Source: Prauserella muralis
GTDB taxonomy: Bacteria > Actinomycetota > Actinomycetes > Mycobacteriales > Pseudonocardiaceae
DNA: 64,000 nt
Assembly (NCBI RefSeq): GCF_003202285.1
Contig: NZ_MASW01000001.1
Coordinates: 2,023,666 to 2,087,665, forward strand
Reading direction: 5' to 3'
The notes under the pieces were generated by a model. That model ran no database searches. It saw nothing but the letters and a program-made list of their open reading frames with translations, and was not told the DNA's origin. The translations under genes were made by a program, and so were the position numbers. Positions 35,501-44,200 of the stretch are shown here, piece by piece. Positions within the stretch are counted from its first letter, which is position 1; each line of letters starts with the position of its first letter.

Positions 35501-36196
35501 TCATCCTGCCACCGGGCTCATCGGCGAGGTCCACGTCAGCGAACCCTCGGACTCGCGGACCCGCTTCGCGGTGGGGCCCAGCAGGGCCCGTGCGAACCGG
35601 ACGTGCCCGGCGGCGAGGCCTCGGGTGAGCGCTACCGAGACGGCGATGAACAGCACGCCGAGCGCCGACCACGGCAGCGCGGAGAGTTCGGAGTCGACGG
35701 TGATCCAGCGCAGGTCGTAGGAGGGGAAGAAGTAGGCGCCCTCGGGCAGGTAGCGGTAGAACAGCGGCAGCCCGGCCAGCCCGAGCGACACCGACCACGC
35801 CGTCACCACGACGACGAACTGCGCGACGCCGATCGGGAACAGCAGCAGGAAGTAGGTGATGTCGCGCCAGGTCGCCGCGTCGCGCAGACGTGCCATCCAG
35901 CGCGCCCGCTGGCCGCCCTCCGGCAGCGAGCGGTAGGGCAGCGGGATGTGGCTGTCGAGCAGGGCGTAGACGCGGGCCCGCTCGAGCCGCGCGGCGCCCC
36001 GCGCGGTGAGCACCGCCAGCGCCGCGACGGGTACCCCGACCCAGATGACGGCCGTCGAGATGCCGACCGAACCGAGGGTCACCAGGAAGACGAACCCGGC
36101 GATGCCCACGGGAAGGTTGAGCAGGAGGTAGGCGAGCGCGCCACCGAATCCCGGGCGGGTCCGGTCGAGGTCGGCGCCGCTGGGGGCCGCAGTCAT
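35501..36196 (-). CDS. Stand-alone membrane sensor domain protein
   Basis: A 231-residue membrane protein that is a paralogue of the N-terminal sensor domain of the adjacent kinase, with similar segments STAVIWVGVPVAAL, TWRDITYFLLLFPIGVAQF and a C-terminal amphipathic part. It has no kinase domain. It belongs to the putative-sensor family seen in actinobacterial two-component operons. ATG 36196 is preferred because GAGAGGA precedes it at a suitable distance; ATG 36220 has no such site. It probably modulates or partners the kinase. Confidence 0.85.
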   Translation of the reverse strand: MTAAPSGADLDRTRPGFGGALAYLLLNLPVGIAGFVFLVTLGSVGISTAVIWVGVPVAALAVLTARGAARLERARVYALLDSHIPLPYRSLPEGGQRARWMARLRDAATWRDITYFLLLFPIGVAQFVVVVTAWSVSLGLAGLPLFYRYLPEGAYFFPSYDLRWITVDSELSALPWSALGVLFIAVSVALTRGLAAGHVRFARALLGPTAKRVRESEGSLTWTSPMSPVAG

Positions 36197-36368
36197 GGCT
36201 GGTGTCCTCTCTTTCGTCATCGGATACCAGCATCCGTCTGCTGACCTGCGGGAACCATCATGCTCACCGGCGTTGCCAGGGTAGGGGCAGCCCCACCCCC
36301 TGGGCGGGGAATGATGTGGTTGCCACCGGCGTTATCCTGGTACGAGCAACCACACGAGTTGGTCCCAA

Positions 36369-36738
36369 GGGGGTGAACGGTCTCGACTCTGGACGTTGAT
36401 CCAGGGGAAGCGTGCCGGTGCAGGCAACGACCACCGAAAGCGTCGTGGCAACTAAATATAAGCGCCAAGACTAACAGTCGCGCTGACTTCGCCCTCGCCG
36501 CCTGAGCGAGTGCGAGTCTGTCGGCCCGGGTGAGCCTCCGACCCGGTCTGCCGGCATCAGCTAGGAGGCTTACCGCCGGTCCCGGCCACGGGGACCGGTT
36601 GGGAAACACACAGTGGCTGGGCCCGTCACACCGGCTTGTTCGCGTGACCGGTGGGGCCGAGTAGAGGCACAGCGAACTGCGCACGGAGAAGCCCTGGAAA
36701 GGCGACAGAGGACCCGGGTTCGATTCCCGGCACCTCCA
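36369..36738 (+). ncRNA. ssrA: Transfer-messenger RNA (tmRNA)
   Basis: A 370-nt tmRNA. The 5' GGGGGTGAACGGTCTCGACT pairs with the 3' CACCTCC acceptor strand, and the T arm is GGGTTCGATTCCC. The tag frame starts at GCC 36464 and ends TGA 36503-36505, encoding AKTNSRADFALAA. The ALAA end is the degradation signal for ClpXP-type proteases. CCA is not encoded; the discriminator A is followed by CCG. SmpB is encoded 6 kb upstream. A strong terminator lies 9 nt downstream. Confidence 0.97.
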
Positions 36739-36747
36739 CCGAGATCG

Positions 36748-36786
36748 AAAAGGCCCCTTCCCGCGAGAGCCGGGAAGGGGCCTTTT
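36748..36786 (+). terminator. Terminator of ssrA
   Basis: A GC-rich stem AAAAGGCCCCTTCCCG paired with CGGGAAGGGGCCTTTT, followed by TCGTG. Confidence 0.9.
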
Positions 36787-36809
36787 TCGTGTCCGCTCCC
36801 GGGCGCCGT

Positions 36810-36876
36810 CTTAAACCGGATGGTTGACAAAGCCGCGCTTCGCGGGCGAGCCTCTTACTCAACCGATCGGTTTAAG
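36810..36876. promoter_or_regulatory. ArsR-type operator region
   Basis: CTTAAACCGGATGGTT (36810-36825) and AACCGATCGGTTTAAG (36861-36876) are near-perfect inverted copies of each other. The second contains the perfect palindrome AACCGATCGGTT. A TTGACA hexamer overlaps the end of the first copy at 36824. This fits autoregulation by the ArsR protein that follows. Confidence 0.6.
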
Positions 36877-36895
36877 AAAGAAGCGGAGGTGCACG

Positions 36896-37276
36896 GTGGC
36901 CGACGACCAGCTGTCCCGGGTGTTCTCGGCGCTGGCCGACCCCACCCGGCGCGACATCGTGGCCCGGCTGGCGGACGGCGACGCGACGCTGGGGGAGCTC
37001 GCCAAGCCCTACGGGGTGTCGGTGCAGGCCGTCTCGAAGCACCTGAAGGTGCTGGAGGACGCCGGACTGGTCAGTCGGCGCCGGCAGGCGCAGCGCAAGC
37101 CGTGTCACCTCGAAGCGGAGGTGTTCGACCTCATGACCGCATGGATCGAGCGATACCGCAGGCAGGCCGAGGAGCGGTTCCGCCGCCTCGACGCCCTGCT
37201 GGCGGCCATGGACGACGACAGCGACAGCGCAGACATCACCACCCACGACCCGGCACGACGAGGAGCCGCATCATGA
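36896..37276 (+). CDS. ArsR family transcriptional regulator
   Basis: A 126-residue winged-helix regulator with FSALADPTRRDIVARLADGD, LAKPYGVSVQAVSKHLKVLE and DAGLVSRRRQAQRKP. There is no cysteine metal site of the ArsR/SmtB kind. It belongs to the group normally found with SRPBCC (AHSA1) proteins, as here. The GTG has GGAGG 6 nt upstream, and upstream frame extension to a TTG is rejected. The stop overlaps the next ATG. Palindromes upstream suggest autoregulation. Confidence 0.92.
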   Translation: MADDQLSRVFSALADPTRRDIVARLADGDATLGELAKPYGVSVQAVSKHLKVLEDAGLVSRRRQAQRKPCHLEAEVFDLMTAWIERYRRQAEERFRRLDALLAAMDDDSDSADITTHDPARRGAAS

Positions 37277-37761
37277 CCCCGACCCCCAGGCGCGAGACCA
37301 CCATCGACGCCGACCCCGCCCTGCCCACCATCCGGATCGTCCGCGACTTCGACGCTCCGCGGGAGCGCGTGTACCGCGCCTGGACCGACCCCGAGCTGGT
37401 CGTCAGGTGGATCGGGATGGCGGGCAGCACCCTGCGGCTCGACGCCTGGGAGCCGCGCACCGGCGGCCGCTACCGCTACCTGGAGACCGCCGAGGACGGC
37501 CAGGTCCACGGCTTCTTCGGCTCCTTCCACGAGCTGCGGCCGAACGAGCGGCTGGTGCAGACCTTCTCCTACGAGGGGTTCCCGGACGGCGTCTCGCTGG
37601 AGACGATCACGTTCACCGACCTCGGTGACGGCCGCACCAGGGTGAGCTCGCTGAGCGTCTTCGACTCCCTGGAGGCGCGCGACGGCATCATCGCCAGCGG
37701 CATGGAGGCCGGGGTCCACGACAGCTACGCCAAGCTCGACACGCTGCTCGCGGGCGACTGA
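37273..37761 (+). CDS. SRPBCC (AHSA1-like) domain protein
   Basis: A 162-residue START/Bet v1-like fold protein. It has IVRDFDAPRERVYRAWTDPE near residues 20-39, VVRWIGMAGSTLRLDAWEPR and the C-terminal GVHDSYAKLDTLLA. AHSA1-like domains bind hydrophobic ligands. It is co-transcribed with the ArsR gene through an ATGA overlap. The ligand and function are unknown. Confidence 0.9.
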   Translation: MTPTPRRETTIDADPALPTIRIVRDFDAPRERVYRAWTDPELVVRWIGMAGSTLRLDAWEPRTGGRYRYLETAEDGQVHGFFGSFHELRPNERLVQTFSYEGFPDGVSLETITFTDLGDGRTRVSSLSVFDSLEARDGIIASGMEAGVHDSYAKLDTLLAGD

Positions 37762-37813
37762 ACGCGCGCGCCACCGAGGTGGGCGTCCCTTGCGGGGCGC
37801 CCGCATTGTCGTG

Positions 37814-37868
37814 TTGACACACCATACCCCCGCCGCGTATTAAGTCGAACAACGATGTTCGACTTAAT
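37814..37868 (+). promoter_or_regulatory. Promoter and TetR-type operator of the MFS gene
   Basis: A consensus -35 TTGACA (37814-37819) lies 18 bp from a -10-like TATTAA (37838-37843). A perfect 13-bp inverted repeat ATTAAGTCGAACA-N4-TGTTCGACTTAAT (37839-37868) overlaps the -10 and start site. A bound dimer would block transcription. Confidence 0.75.
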
Positions 37869-37879
37869 GAGGTGACGGG

Positions 37880-39313
37880 ATGACACACGGGCATGGACAC
37901 GGGGGTTCGACGGCGGTGGCGGCACCGGCGCGGCCGGGGCGCTGGATCGCGCTGACGCTGCTCTGTCTCGCGCAGGCGATGCTGGTCGTCGACATCACGG
38001 TGGTCCAGGTGGCGCTGCCGAGCATCGGCGCCGACCTCGACCTGGACCGGGCGGCGCTGACGTGGGTGGTCACCACGTACACGGTGTGCTTCGGCGGGCT
38101 GATGGTCCTCGGCGGGCGGATCGCCGACGTCCTCGGCGCGCGCCGGACACTCGTCGCCGGGCTGACGCTGTTCACCGCGGCGTCGCTGGTCTGCGGGCTC
38201 GCCGCGGACGGGGCCGTGCTGATCGGCGGCCGCGCCGCGCAGGGTGTGGGCGCCGCGCTGCTCTCGCCGGCCGCGCTCGCGCTCATCACCAGGCTGTTCG
38301 AGGGCGCGGAGCGCGTCCGCGCGCTGGGCATCTGGGCCGCCATTGGCGGTGGCGGCGCCGCGGTGGGGGTGCTGCTGTCCGGGCTGCTGACGGCGGGACC
38401 GGGCTGGGAGTGGGTCTTCTTCGTCAACCTGCCCGTCGGCGTCGCCGTGCTGGCCGCGCTGCCCGCGATCGTGCCGCGCGACGCGGCCGAACACCGCGGC
38501 GGCGAGATCGACGTGCCAGGCGGGCTGGTGGTGACAGCCGCGACGGCACTGCTGATCTACGGGCTCACGGTCGCCGGGGACGAGGGCTGGACCGGCCCGG
38601 CGACGCTCGTCGCGCTGGCCGCCGCCGTCGCCGGCTACGCGTTGTTCGCCGCCATCGAGCGCGGCGCCCGCACCCCGCTGCTGCGGCTGCGGACGCTCGG
38701 GCGCAGGCCGGTGGTCTCCGGCATGTTCGTCATGCTGGTCGCGAGCGGGCTGATGCTGACGCTGTTCTTCCTCGGTTCGCTGTACCTGCAGCACACGCTG
38801 CGGCTCGGGGCACTCGAGACCGGCCTGCTGTTCCTGCCGGTCGCGGTCGCCGTGACGGCGGGCGCGCACCTCGGCGCGCGGCTGGTCAGCCGGATCGGCG
38901 GCCGGACGGTCGCCGTCGCCGGGTTCGGCCTGGTCGCCGTGGGCGCCGCGCTGCTGACCCAGGTCGGGACCGGTGACAACGCCTACGCCGCGCTGCTGCC
39001 GGGCTTTCTCGTCGCCGTGCTGGGCATCGGCGCGGCGTTCGTCACCGCGACGTCGACGACGCTGGCCAACGTGCCACCGGGCGAGGCCGGGGTCGCCTCC
39101 GGCGCCGTCAACACCTTCCACGAGGTCGGCGGGGGTGTCGGCGTCGCGGCGGCCTCCACGGTGGCGGCGAGCAGCATCGCCGCCACCACCGAGGTCAGCG
39201 GCTTCGCCGACGGCTACCTGCTGTGCGCGGTCGCGGCCGCCGTGGCGGCGGTCGTGTCACTGGTCCTGGTTCCCGCGGGCAGGACGGCCGCGGTCACCGG
39301 GCACGGACACTGA
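37880..39313 (+). CDS. MFS multidrug exporter, DHA2 (14-helix) type
   Basis: A 477-residue transporter with about 14 membrane helices. The motif-1 loop is GGRIADVLGARR and motif C is in AAIGGGGAAVGVLLSGLLT followed by WEWVFFVNLPVGV, typical of drug:proton antiporters. The N-terminus is histidine-rich (MTHGHGHGG) and the protein ends GHGH. GAGGTG lies 6-7 nt before the ATG. A palindrome overlaps its promoter, and a TetR regulator gene follows 20 bp after the stop, the usual arrangement for drug-inducible efflux. Confidence 0.92.
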   Translation: MTHGHGHGGSTAVAAPARPGRWIALTLLCLAQAMLVVDITVVQVALPSIGADLDLDRAALTWVVTTYTVCFGGLMVLGGRIADVLGARRTLVAGLTLFTAASLVCGLAADGAVLIGGRAAQGVGAALLSPAALALITRLFEGAERVRALGIWAAIGGGGAAVGVLLSGLLTAGPGWEWVFFVNLPVGVAVLAALPAIVPRDAAEHRGGEIDVPGGLVVTAATALLIYGLTVAGDEGWTGPATLVALAAAVAGYALFAAIERGARTPLLRLRTLGRRPVVSGMFVMLVASGLMLTLFFLGSLYLQHTLRLGALETGLLFLPVAVAVTAGAHLGARLVSRIGGRTVAVAGFGLVAVGAALLTQVGTGDNAYAALLPGFLVAVLGIGAAFVTATSTTLANVPPGEAGVASGAVNTFHEVGGGVGVAAASTVAASSIAATTEVSGFADGYLLCAVAAAVAAVVSLVLVPAGRTAAVTGHGH

Positions 39314-39320
39314 GCCTTCG

Positions 39321-39326
39321 TACGCT
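39321..39326 (+). promoter_or_regulatory. -10 box of the TetR gene (leaderless arrangement)
   Basis: TACGCT ends 7 nt before the ATG at 39334, so the regulator may also be transcribed apart from the exporter gene. Confidence 0.5.
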
Positions 39327-39333
39327 GGTGGGT

Positions 39334-39915
39334 ATGACCACGGCCAGGCCCCGGCGCCGCGCGGACGCCGAACGCAACATCGCCGCGATCCTGTCGGCGG
39401 CTCGCGAGTTGTTCGGCAAGGGCCCGTTGCCCTCGATGAACGACATCGCGCGCGCGGCCGGCGTGGGCCGGGTGACGCTCTACGCCCACTTCGCGTCCCG
39501 GGAGGCGCTGCTCGAGGCGGTGATCGACAGCGCGATCGCGGAGACCGATGCCGCGCTCACCGCGCTGGATCTCGACCGGCTCGACCCCGAGGAGGCTCTG
39601 CGCAGGTTGATCGAGACGTCGTGGTCCATCCTCAACACGCTGCGCCGCACCCGGGAGGCCGCGCTCGCGGACCTGGATCCGGAACAGTTGCGCCGCAAGC
39701 ACGATCCGGCGTTCCGGCACGTGGAGCGAGTGCTGGACCGGGGAAGGCAGGCAGGCGTGTTCCGCGGCGATCTGCCCCTGGACTGGCTCGTGGCGAGTTG
39801 TTACGCCGTCGTGCACGCGGCCGCCGACGAGGTGAACGCGGGCAGGATACGTGCCGGTGACGCCCCCGGCGTCGTCGCGCCGACCGTGCTCGCGATGCTG
39901 GCCCCGACTCGGTAG
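39334..39915 (+). CDS. TetR family transcriptional regulator
   Basis: A 193-residue regulator. The N-terminal helix-turn-helix is RNIAAILSAARELFGKGPLP, MNDIARAAGVGRVTLYAHF and ASREALLEAVI. The C-terminal ligand domain is variable. It is the probable repressor of the MFS exporter gene upstream, acting at the palindrome at 37839-37868. The gene converges on an alpha/beta hydrolase gene across a strong hairpin. Confidence 0.92.
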   Translation: MTTARPRRRADAERNIAAILSAARELFGKGPLPSMNDIARAAGVGRVTLYAHFASREALLEAVIDSAIAETDAALTALDLDRLDPEEALRRLIETSWSILNTLRRTREAALADLDPEQLRRKHDPAFRHVERVLDRGRQAGVFRGDLPLDWLVASCYAVVHAAADEVNAGRIRAGDAPGVVAPTVLAMLAPTR

Positions 39916-39952
39916 CCCGGTCGCGATCCGTGCCGGGGCCGCACCACAGCAC

Positions 39953-40007
39953 CGAGCCGAAGGGCACCTTGGGTGCACCCCCGGTACCCAAGGTGCCCTT
40001 CGGCTCG
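39953..40007. terminator. Perfect 22-bp hairpin between convergent genes
   Basis: The arms (CGAGCCGAAGGGCACCTTGG.. and its exact complement, 22 bp) enclose an 11-nt loop, between the TetR and alpha/beta hydrolase stops. It resembles the five-copy hairpin family in plan but has a different sequence. It probably works as a bidirectional terminator. Confidence 0.78.
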
Positions 40008-40023
40008 CCCGGCGGCGTCGGTG

Positions 40024-41088
40024 TCAGGCCGCTTCCACCCTCGTGAGGAAACCGGCCAGCGTCGCCAGGAACTCGTCCGGGCGCTCGATGTGCGGGCTGT
40101 GCCCGGTGTCGGCAAGGACCACCTCGTCGACGGCGCCGCCCTCGGCCGCGTAGCGCTCCAGCACGGCCCGGGTCTGCGCGACCATGGGCTGCGGCGGGCA
40201 GGTCTCGGCACCGGGCCAGCCCGGCACCGCCCCGATCGAGCCGAGGTAGGCCAGGTCGAACATCGACGTGTCCGACACGATCTGGTCGTCGGCGCCCCGG
40301 ATCCACAGGATGGGCGGCTTCGGCGTGATCGTGTGCAGGTCGGCCAGCCGGAAATGGGTGGGTGCCAGCGCGTTGAGCACGCCGCGGGAACCCGGCGCGA
40401 TCCCCGGCCACGCCTGGCTCGTCGCGGTGTCGCCGGGGTAGTTGTCCTCGCCGGTGACGGTGCTCAGCATCGACTCCACGAACACGTCGGCGTCGGGCAG
40501 CGTGCACGGAGGCTTGACGTAGAAGGTGTTCAGCACGGTCCGGGGCGAGAACGCCTCGTCGGCCGAGCGGTCGCCCTCCCGCAGCCGCCGCACGAACTCC
40601 GGGTTCGCCGCGCCCGCGCCCGACCCGGCGCCCTCCGGATCCAGCAGGGCGCCGTCCACGCCGCGGGTGCCGCCGAAACCGAACGGCGACACCGGATTCA
40701 CCAGCGTCACCGTGCGCACCCGCTCGCCGTGGTCGCGCAGCAGCCGCAGCACCACCCCGCCGCCGAGGCTCCAGCCGACGAGGTGCGCGGGCTCGAGGTC
40801 CAGCGCGGCGAGCGTGGCGGCGACGTCGTCGGAGAAATCGGCGAGCCCGCGCGTGGCGTCCACCGGCGCCGCCTCGGTGCCGCCGAAGCCGCGCAGGTCC
40901 ACCGCGAGCGGCCGCAGCCCTGGCGGCAGCGCGAGCATCGTGCGCTGCCAGAAGAGGCTGGACGACACGTTGCCGTGCACGAACACCACCGGCACCCCGG
41001 AACGCTCCGGGGCCTCCAGGACGTTGACGGTGAGCCGGTCGGTCGGCACCGTGCGGGCGGCGATTCCGGCGAGCAGTGGGGCGGCCAT
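40024..41088 (-). CDS. Alpha/beta fold hydrolase
   Basis: A 354-residue hydrolase. The oxyanion region is VVFVHGNVSSSLFW, and the nucleophile elbow GWSLGGG carries the serine. The catalytic acid is probably in WIRGADDQIV and the histidine in LADTGHSPHIERPDEF. The ATG at 41088 has GGAGG 10 nt upstream. It is divergent from the PHP-UvrD gene. An ester or epoxide substrate cannot be distinguished. Confidence 0.88.
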   Translation of the reverse strand: MAAPLLAGIAARTVPTDRLTVNVLEAPERSGVPVVFVHGNVSSSLFWQRTMLALPPGLRPLAVDLRGFGGTEAAPVDATRGLADFSDDVAATLAALDLEPAHLVGWSLGGGVVLRLLRDHGERVRTVTLVNPVSPFGFGGTRGVDGALLDPEGAGSGAGAANPEFVRRLREGDRSADEAFSPRTVLNTFYVKPPCTLPDADVFVESMLSTVTGEDNYPGDTATSQAWPGIAPGSRGVLNALAPTHFRLADLHTITPKPPILWIRGADDQIVSDTSMFDLAYLGSIGAVPGWPGAETCPPQPMVAQTRAVLERYAAEGGAVDEVVLADTGHSPHIERPDEFLATLAGFLTRVEAA

Positions 41089-41210
41089 GCCTCAACTTCC
41101 TCCCACCACGCGGGCCGCGTCAACGTGGACCGCCGCCACCACCCGGTGAGCGGCGGTGTGGGGCCGCCACACATCCGGGTGCCGCCGTGGCGCTGTGGCA
41201 GGATGCCGCG

Positions 41211-44200
41211 GTGCGTTTCCATGCCGATCTGCACATCCACTCCAAGTACTCCCGCGCCTGCAGCAGGGACTGCGACCTCGAGCACCTGACGTGGTGGGCC
41301 CGGCGCAAGGGCGTCACCGTCGTCGGCACCGGCGACTTCACCCATCCCGCCTGGTTCGAGCATCTGCGCGAGAACCTGGTGCCCGCCGAGCCCGGCCTGT
41401 TCCGCCTGCGCGAGGACCTCGACGCCGGCATCAGGCGCAGGCTCGCGCCGAGCCTGGCCGCGCACGAGGTGCGCTTCGTGCTCTCGGTGGAGATCTCCAC
41501 CATCTACAAACGCCACGAGCGCACCCGCAAGGTGCACCATCTCGTCTACGTGCCCGGCTTCGACGCGGCCGAGGAGTTCAACCGCAGGCTCGGCCGGATC
41601 GGCAACCTCGGCTCCGACGGCAGGCCCATCCTCGGCCTCGACTCGCGCGACCTGCTGGAGATCACGCTGGAGTCCGGCGAGGGTTCCTACCTGGTGCCCG
41701 CACACGTGTGGACGCCCTGGTTCGCCGTGCTGGGCTCCAAGTCCGGGTTCGACGCCGTCGAGCACTGCTACGCCGACCTCGCGGGCCACATCTTCGCGCT
41801 GGAGACGGGCCTGTCCAGCGATCCCGAGATGAACTGGAAGATCAGCGGGCTCGACCGGTACCGGCTGGTGAGCAACTCCGACGCGCACTCGCCGCCGATG
41901 CTCGGCCGGGAGGCCACCGTCTTCGACACCGACCTCGACTACCACGCGATCCGCCGCGCGCTGGAGACCGGCGACGGGCACGCCGGCACCGTCGAGTTCT
42001 TCCCCGAAGAGGGCAAGTACCACGTCGACGGGCACCGCAAGTGCGGCGTGCGCATGGAACCGGCGGAGACCACGGCCCACCGCGGGCTGTGCCCCGAGTG
42101 CGGCAAGCCACTGACCGTCGGCGTGCTCAACCGCATCGAGCAACTCGCCGACCGCGCCGCACCGGTGCGGCCCGAGGGCGCCGCCGGGTTCCGCTGCCTC
42201 GTGCCGCTGCCGGAGATCGTGAGCGAGATCGTCGGCACCGGCCCGAAGAGCAAGAAGGTGCTCGGCCGGATCGACCGGCTCACCGCCGCGCTCGGCCCCG
42301 AACTGGCGATCCTGCAGGACGTGCCACCCGACGACATCGCCAGGCACGATCCGCTGCTCGCCGAAGCGGTGACCCGGCTGCGCCGGGGCCAGGTGATCCG
42401 CCACCCGGGCTACGACGGCGAGTACGGCGTCATCCGGCTGTTCGAACCAGGGGAGCTGCGCAGGCGGAGCACCGCGAGCGCGCCCGGGCTGTTCGACGAG
42501 CCCGGGTCGCCCCGCGAACCCGAGCCGCAGCACAAGCCCGCGCGACCCGCCCCCGTCCCGGCGGCCGAACCCGCGGCGGCGCCCGAACCGGCGCCCATGC
42601 CGATGCCTGCCGCGGCCACCGCACCGTCGCTGCTGGACGGGCTCGATCCCGACCAGCGCGCCGCGGCCGGAGTCGAGGGCGGGCCGCTGCTCATCGTCGC
42701 CGGGCCCGGCACGGGCAAGACCCGCACGCTCACCCACCGCATCGCGCACCTGGTGGCCGAGCGCGGCGTCGACCCCGCGCGGTGCCTGGCGATCACGTTC
42801 ACCCGCAGGGCCGCCGCGGAGCTCACCGACCGGCTCGGCACACTCGCGCCGCGGCAGGCGCAGGACATCACGGTCACCACCTTTCACGCCCTCGGTGTGC
42901 GCATCCTGCGCGAACAGCACGACCGCGCCGGGCTCACTGCCCGCTTCGGCATCGCCGACGCGGCCCGGCAGCTCGCCGTCGCCACCGAGGTCACCGGCTC
43001 GGAGACCGAGGCCCGCGCGCTGCTGGCCGACCGCGCCCGGCACCCCGACCACGCCGAGCGCTACCTCAAGGAGCTGCGCCAGCGCGACCTCGTCGACTTC
43101 GACGACCTGGTGACCCTGCCGGTGACGCTGCTGGAGTCCGATCCGGAGCTGGCCGCCAGCTACCGCGACCGCTACCGCTGGGTGTCGGTGGACGAGTACC
43201 AGGACGTCGACGAGCAGCAGTACCGGCTGCTGCGCCTGCTGGTGCCGCCGGAGGGCAACCTCACCGCCATCGGCGACCCGGACCAGGCCATCTATCGCTT
43301 CCGCGGCGCCGACGTCGGGTTCTTCCTGCGGTTCCGGCAGGACTATCCGGCCGCCCGGACCGTGCGGCTGGGTCGTAACTACCGGTCCAACCCGCACATC
43401 CTGGACGGCGCGCTGAGGGTCGTCGAGCCCGCGACGCTCGTGCCCGGCAGGCAGCTGCACCCGATGGGCTCCTGCGGCGACGCCAGGGTCGGCCTGCACG
43501 AGGCCGCCACCGAACAGGCCGAGGGCACGTTCGTCGCGCACACCATCGAACGGCTGCTCGGCGGGGCGTCGTTCCACGCGTTCGACAGCGGGCGCGTCGA
43601 CGGCGACGGCACGCAGGGCCTCGGCTTCTCCGACTTCGCCGTGCTCTACCGCACCGACCGGCAGGCCCGCGCGGTGATGGACGCGCTCACCCAGGCGGGC
43701 CTGCCGTTCCAGAAGCGTTCACACGACCGGCTCCGGGACCGGCCCGGCGTGGAGGCGATCCTGGCGGAGCTGGCCTTCGTTCCCGAGCGCGGCGCGACGG
43801 CCACGTCGGTGCGGGCCCGGCTGCGGCGGGCGGCCGAGGCCGTGCTGGAGCGGGGCCTCGCCGACCCCGACGCCGTGCACACGGCCGCCGGGCTGCTGAC
43901 GCCGCTGGCCGAGGACTGCGGCGACGATCTGGAGCGGTTCCGCACCGAGCTGTCCCTCGGCGTCGAGGTCGACACGTGGGACCCGCGGGCCGACCGGGTG
44001 TCGCTGCTGACCCTGCACGCCTCGAAGGGCCTGGAGTTCCCTGTCGTGTTCCTCGTCGGCTGTTCCGACGGCCTGCTGCCGCTGCGCTGGCCGGGTACGG
44101 AGCCGGACGGCGAGCAGGTGGCCGAGGAACGCAGGCTGCTGTTCGTCGGCATGACCCGCGCGCAGCGGCACCTGTTTCTCAGCCACGCCGCCGAGCGCAC

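Noticed and set aside
30384..36240. A genomic island inserted at ssrA.
   Set aside because: No integrase, attachment-site duplication or clear composition shift was seen, so only the unusual separation of smpB and ssrA is reported.
36570..36862. Short ORFs across the tmRNA gene.
   Set aside because: They follow the RNA structure and only the tag frame at 36464-36505 is meaningful.
40707..43577. A 956-codon open frame on the minus strand.
   Set aside because: It lies opposite the PHP-UvrD gene and the alpha/beta hydrolase gene, and shows no domain motifs.
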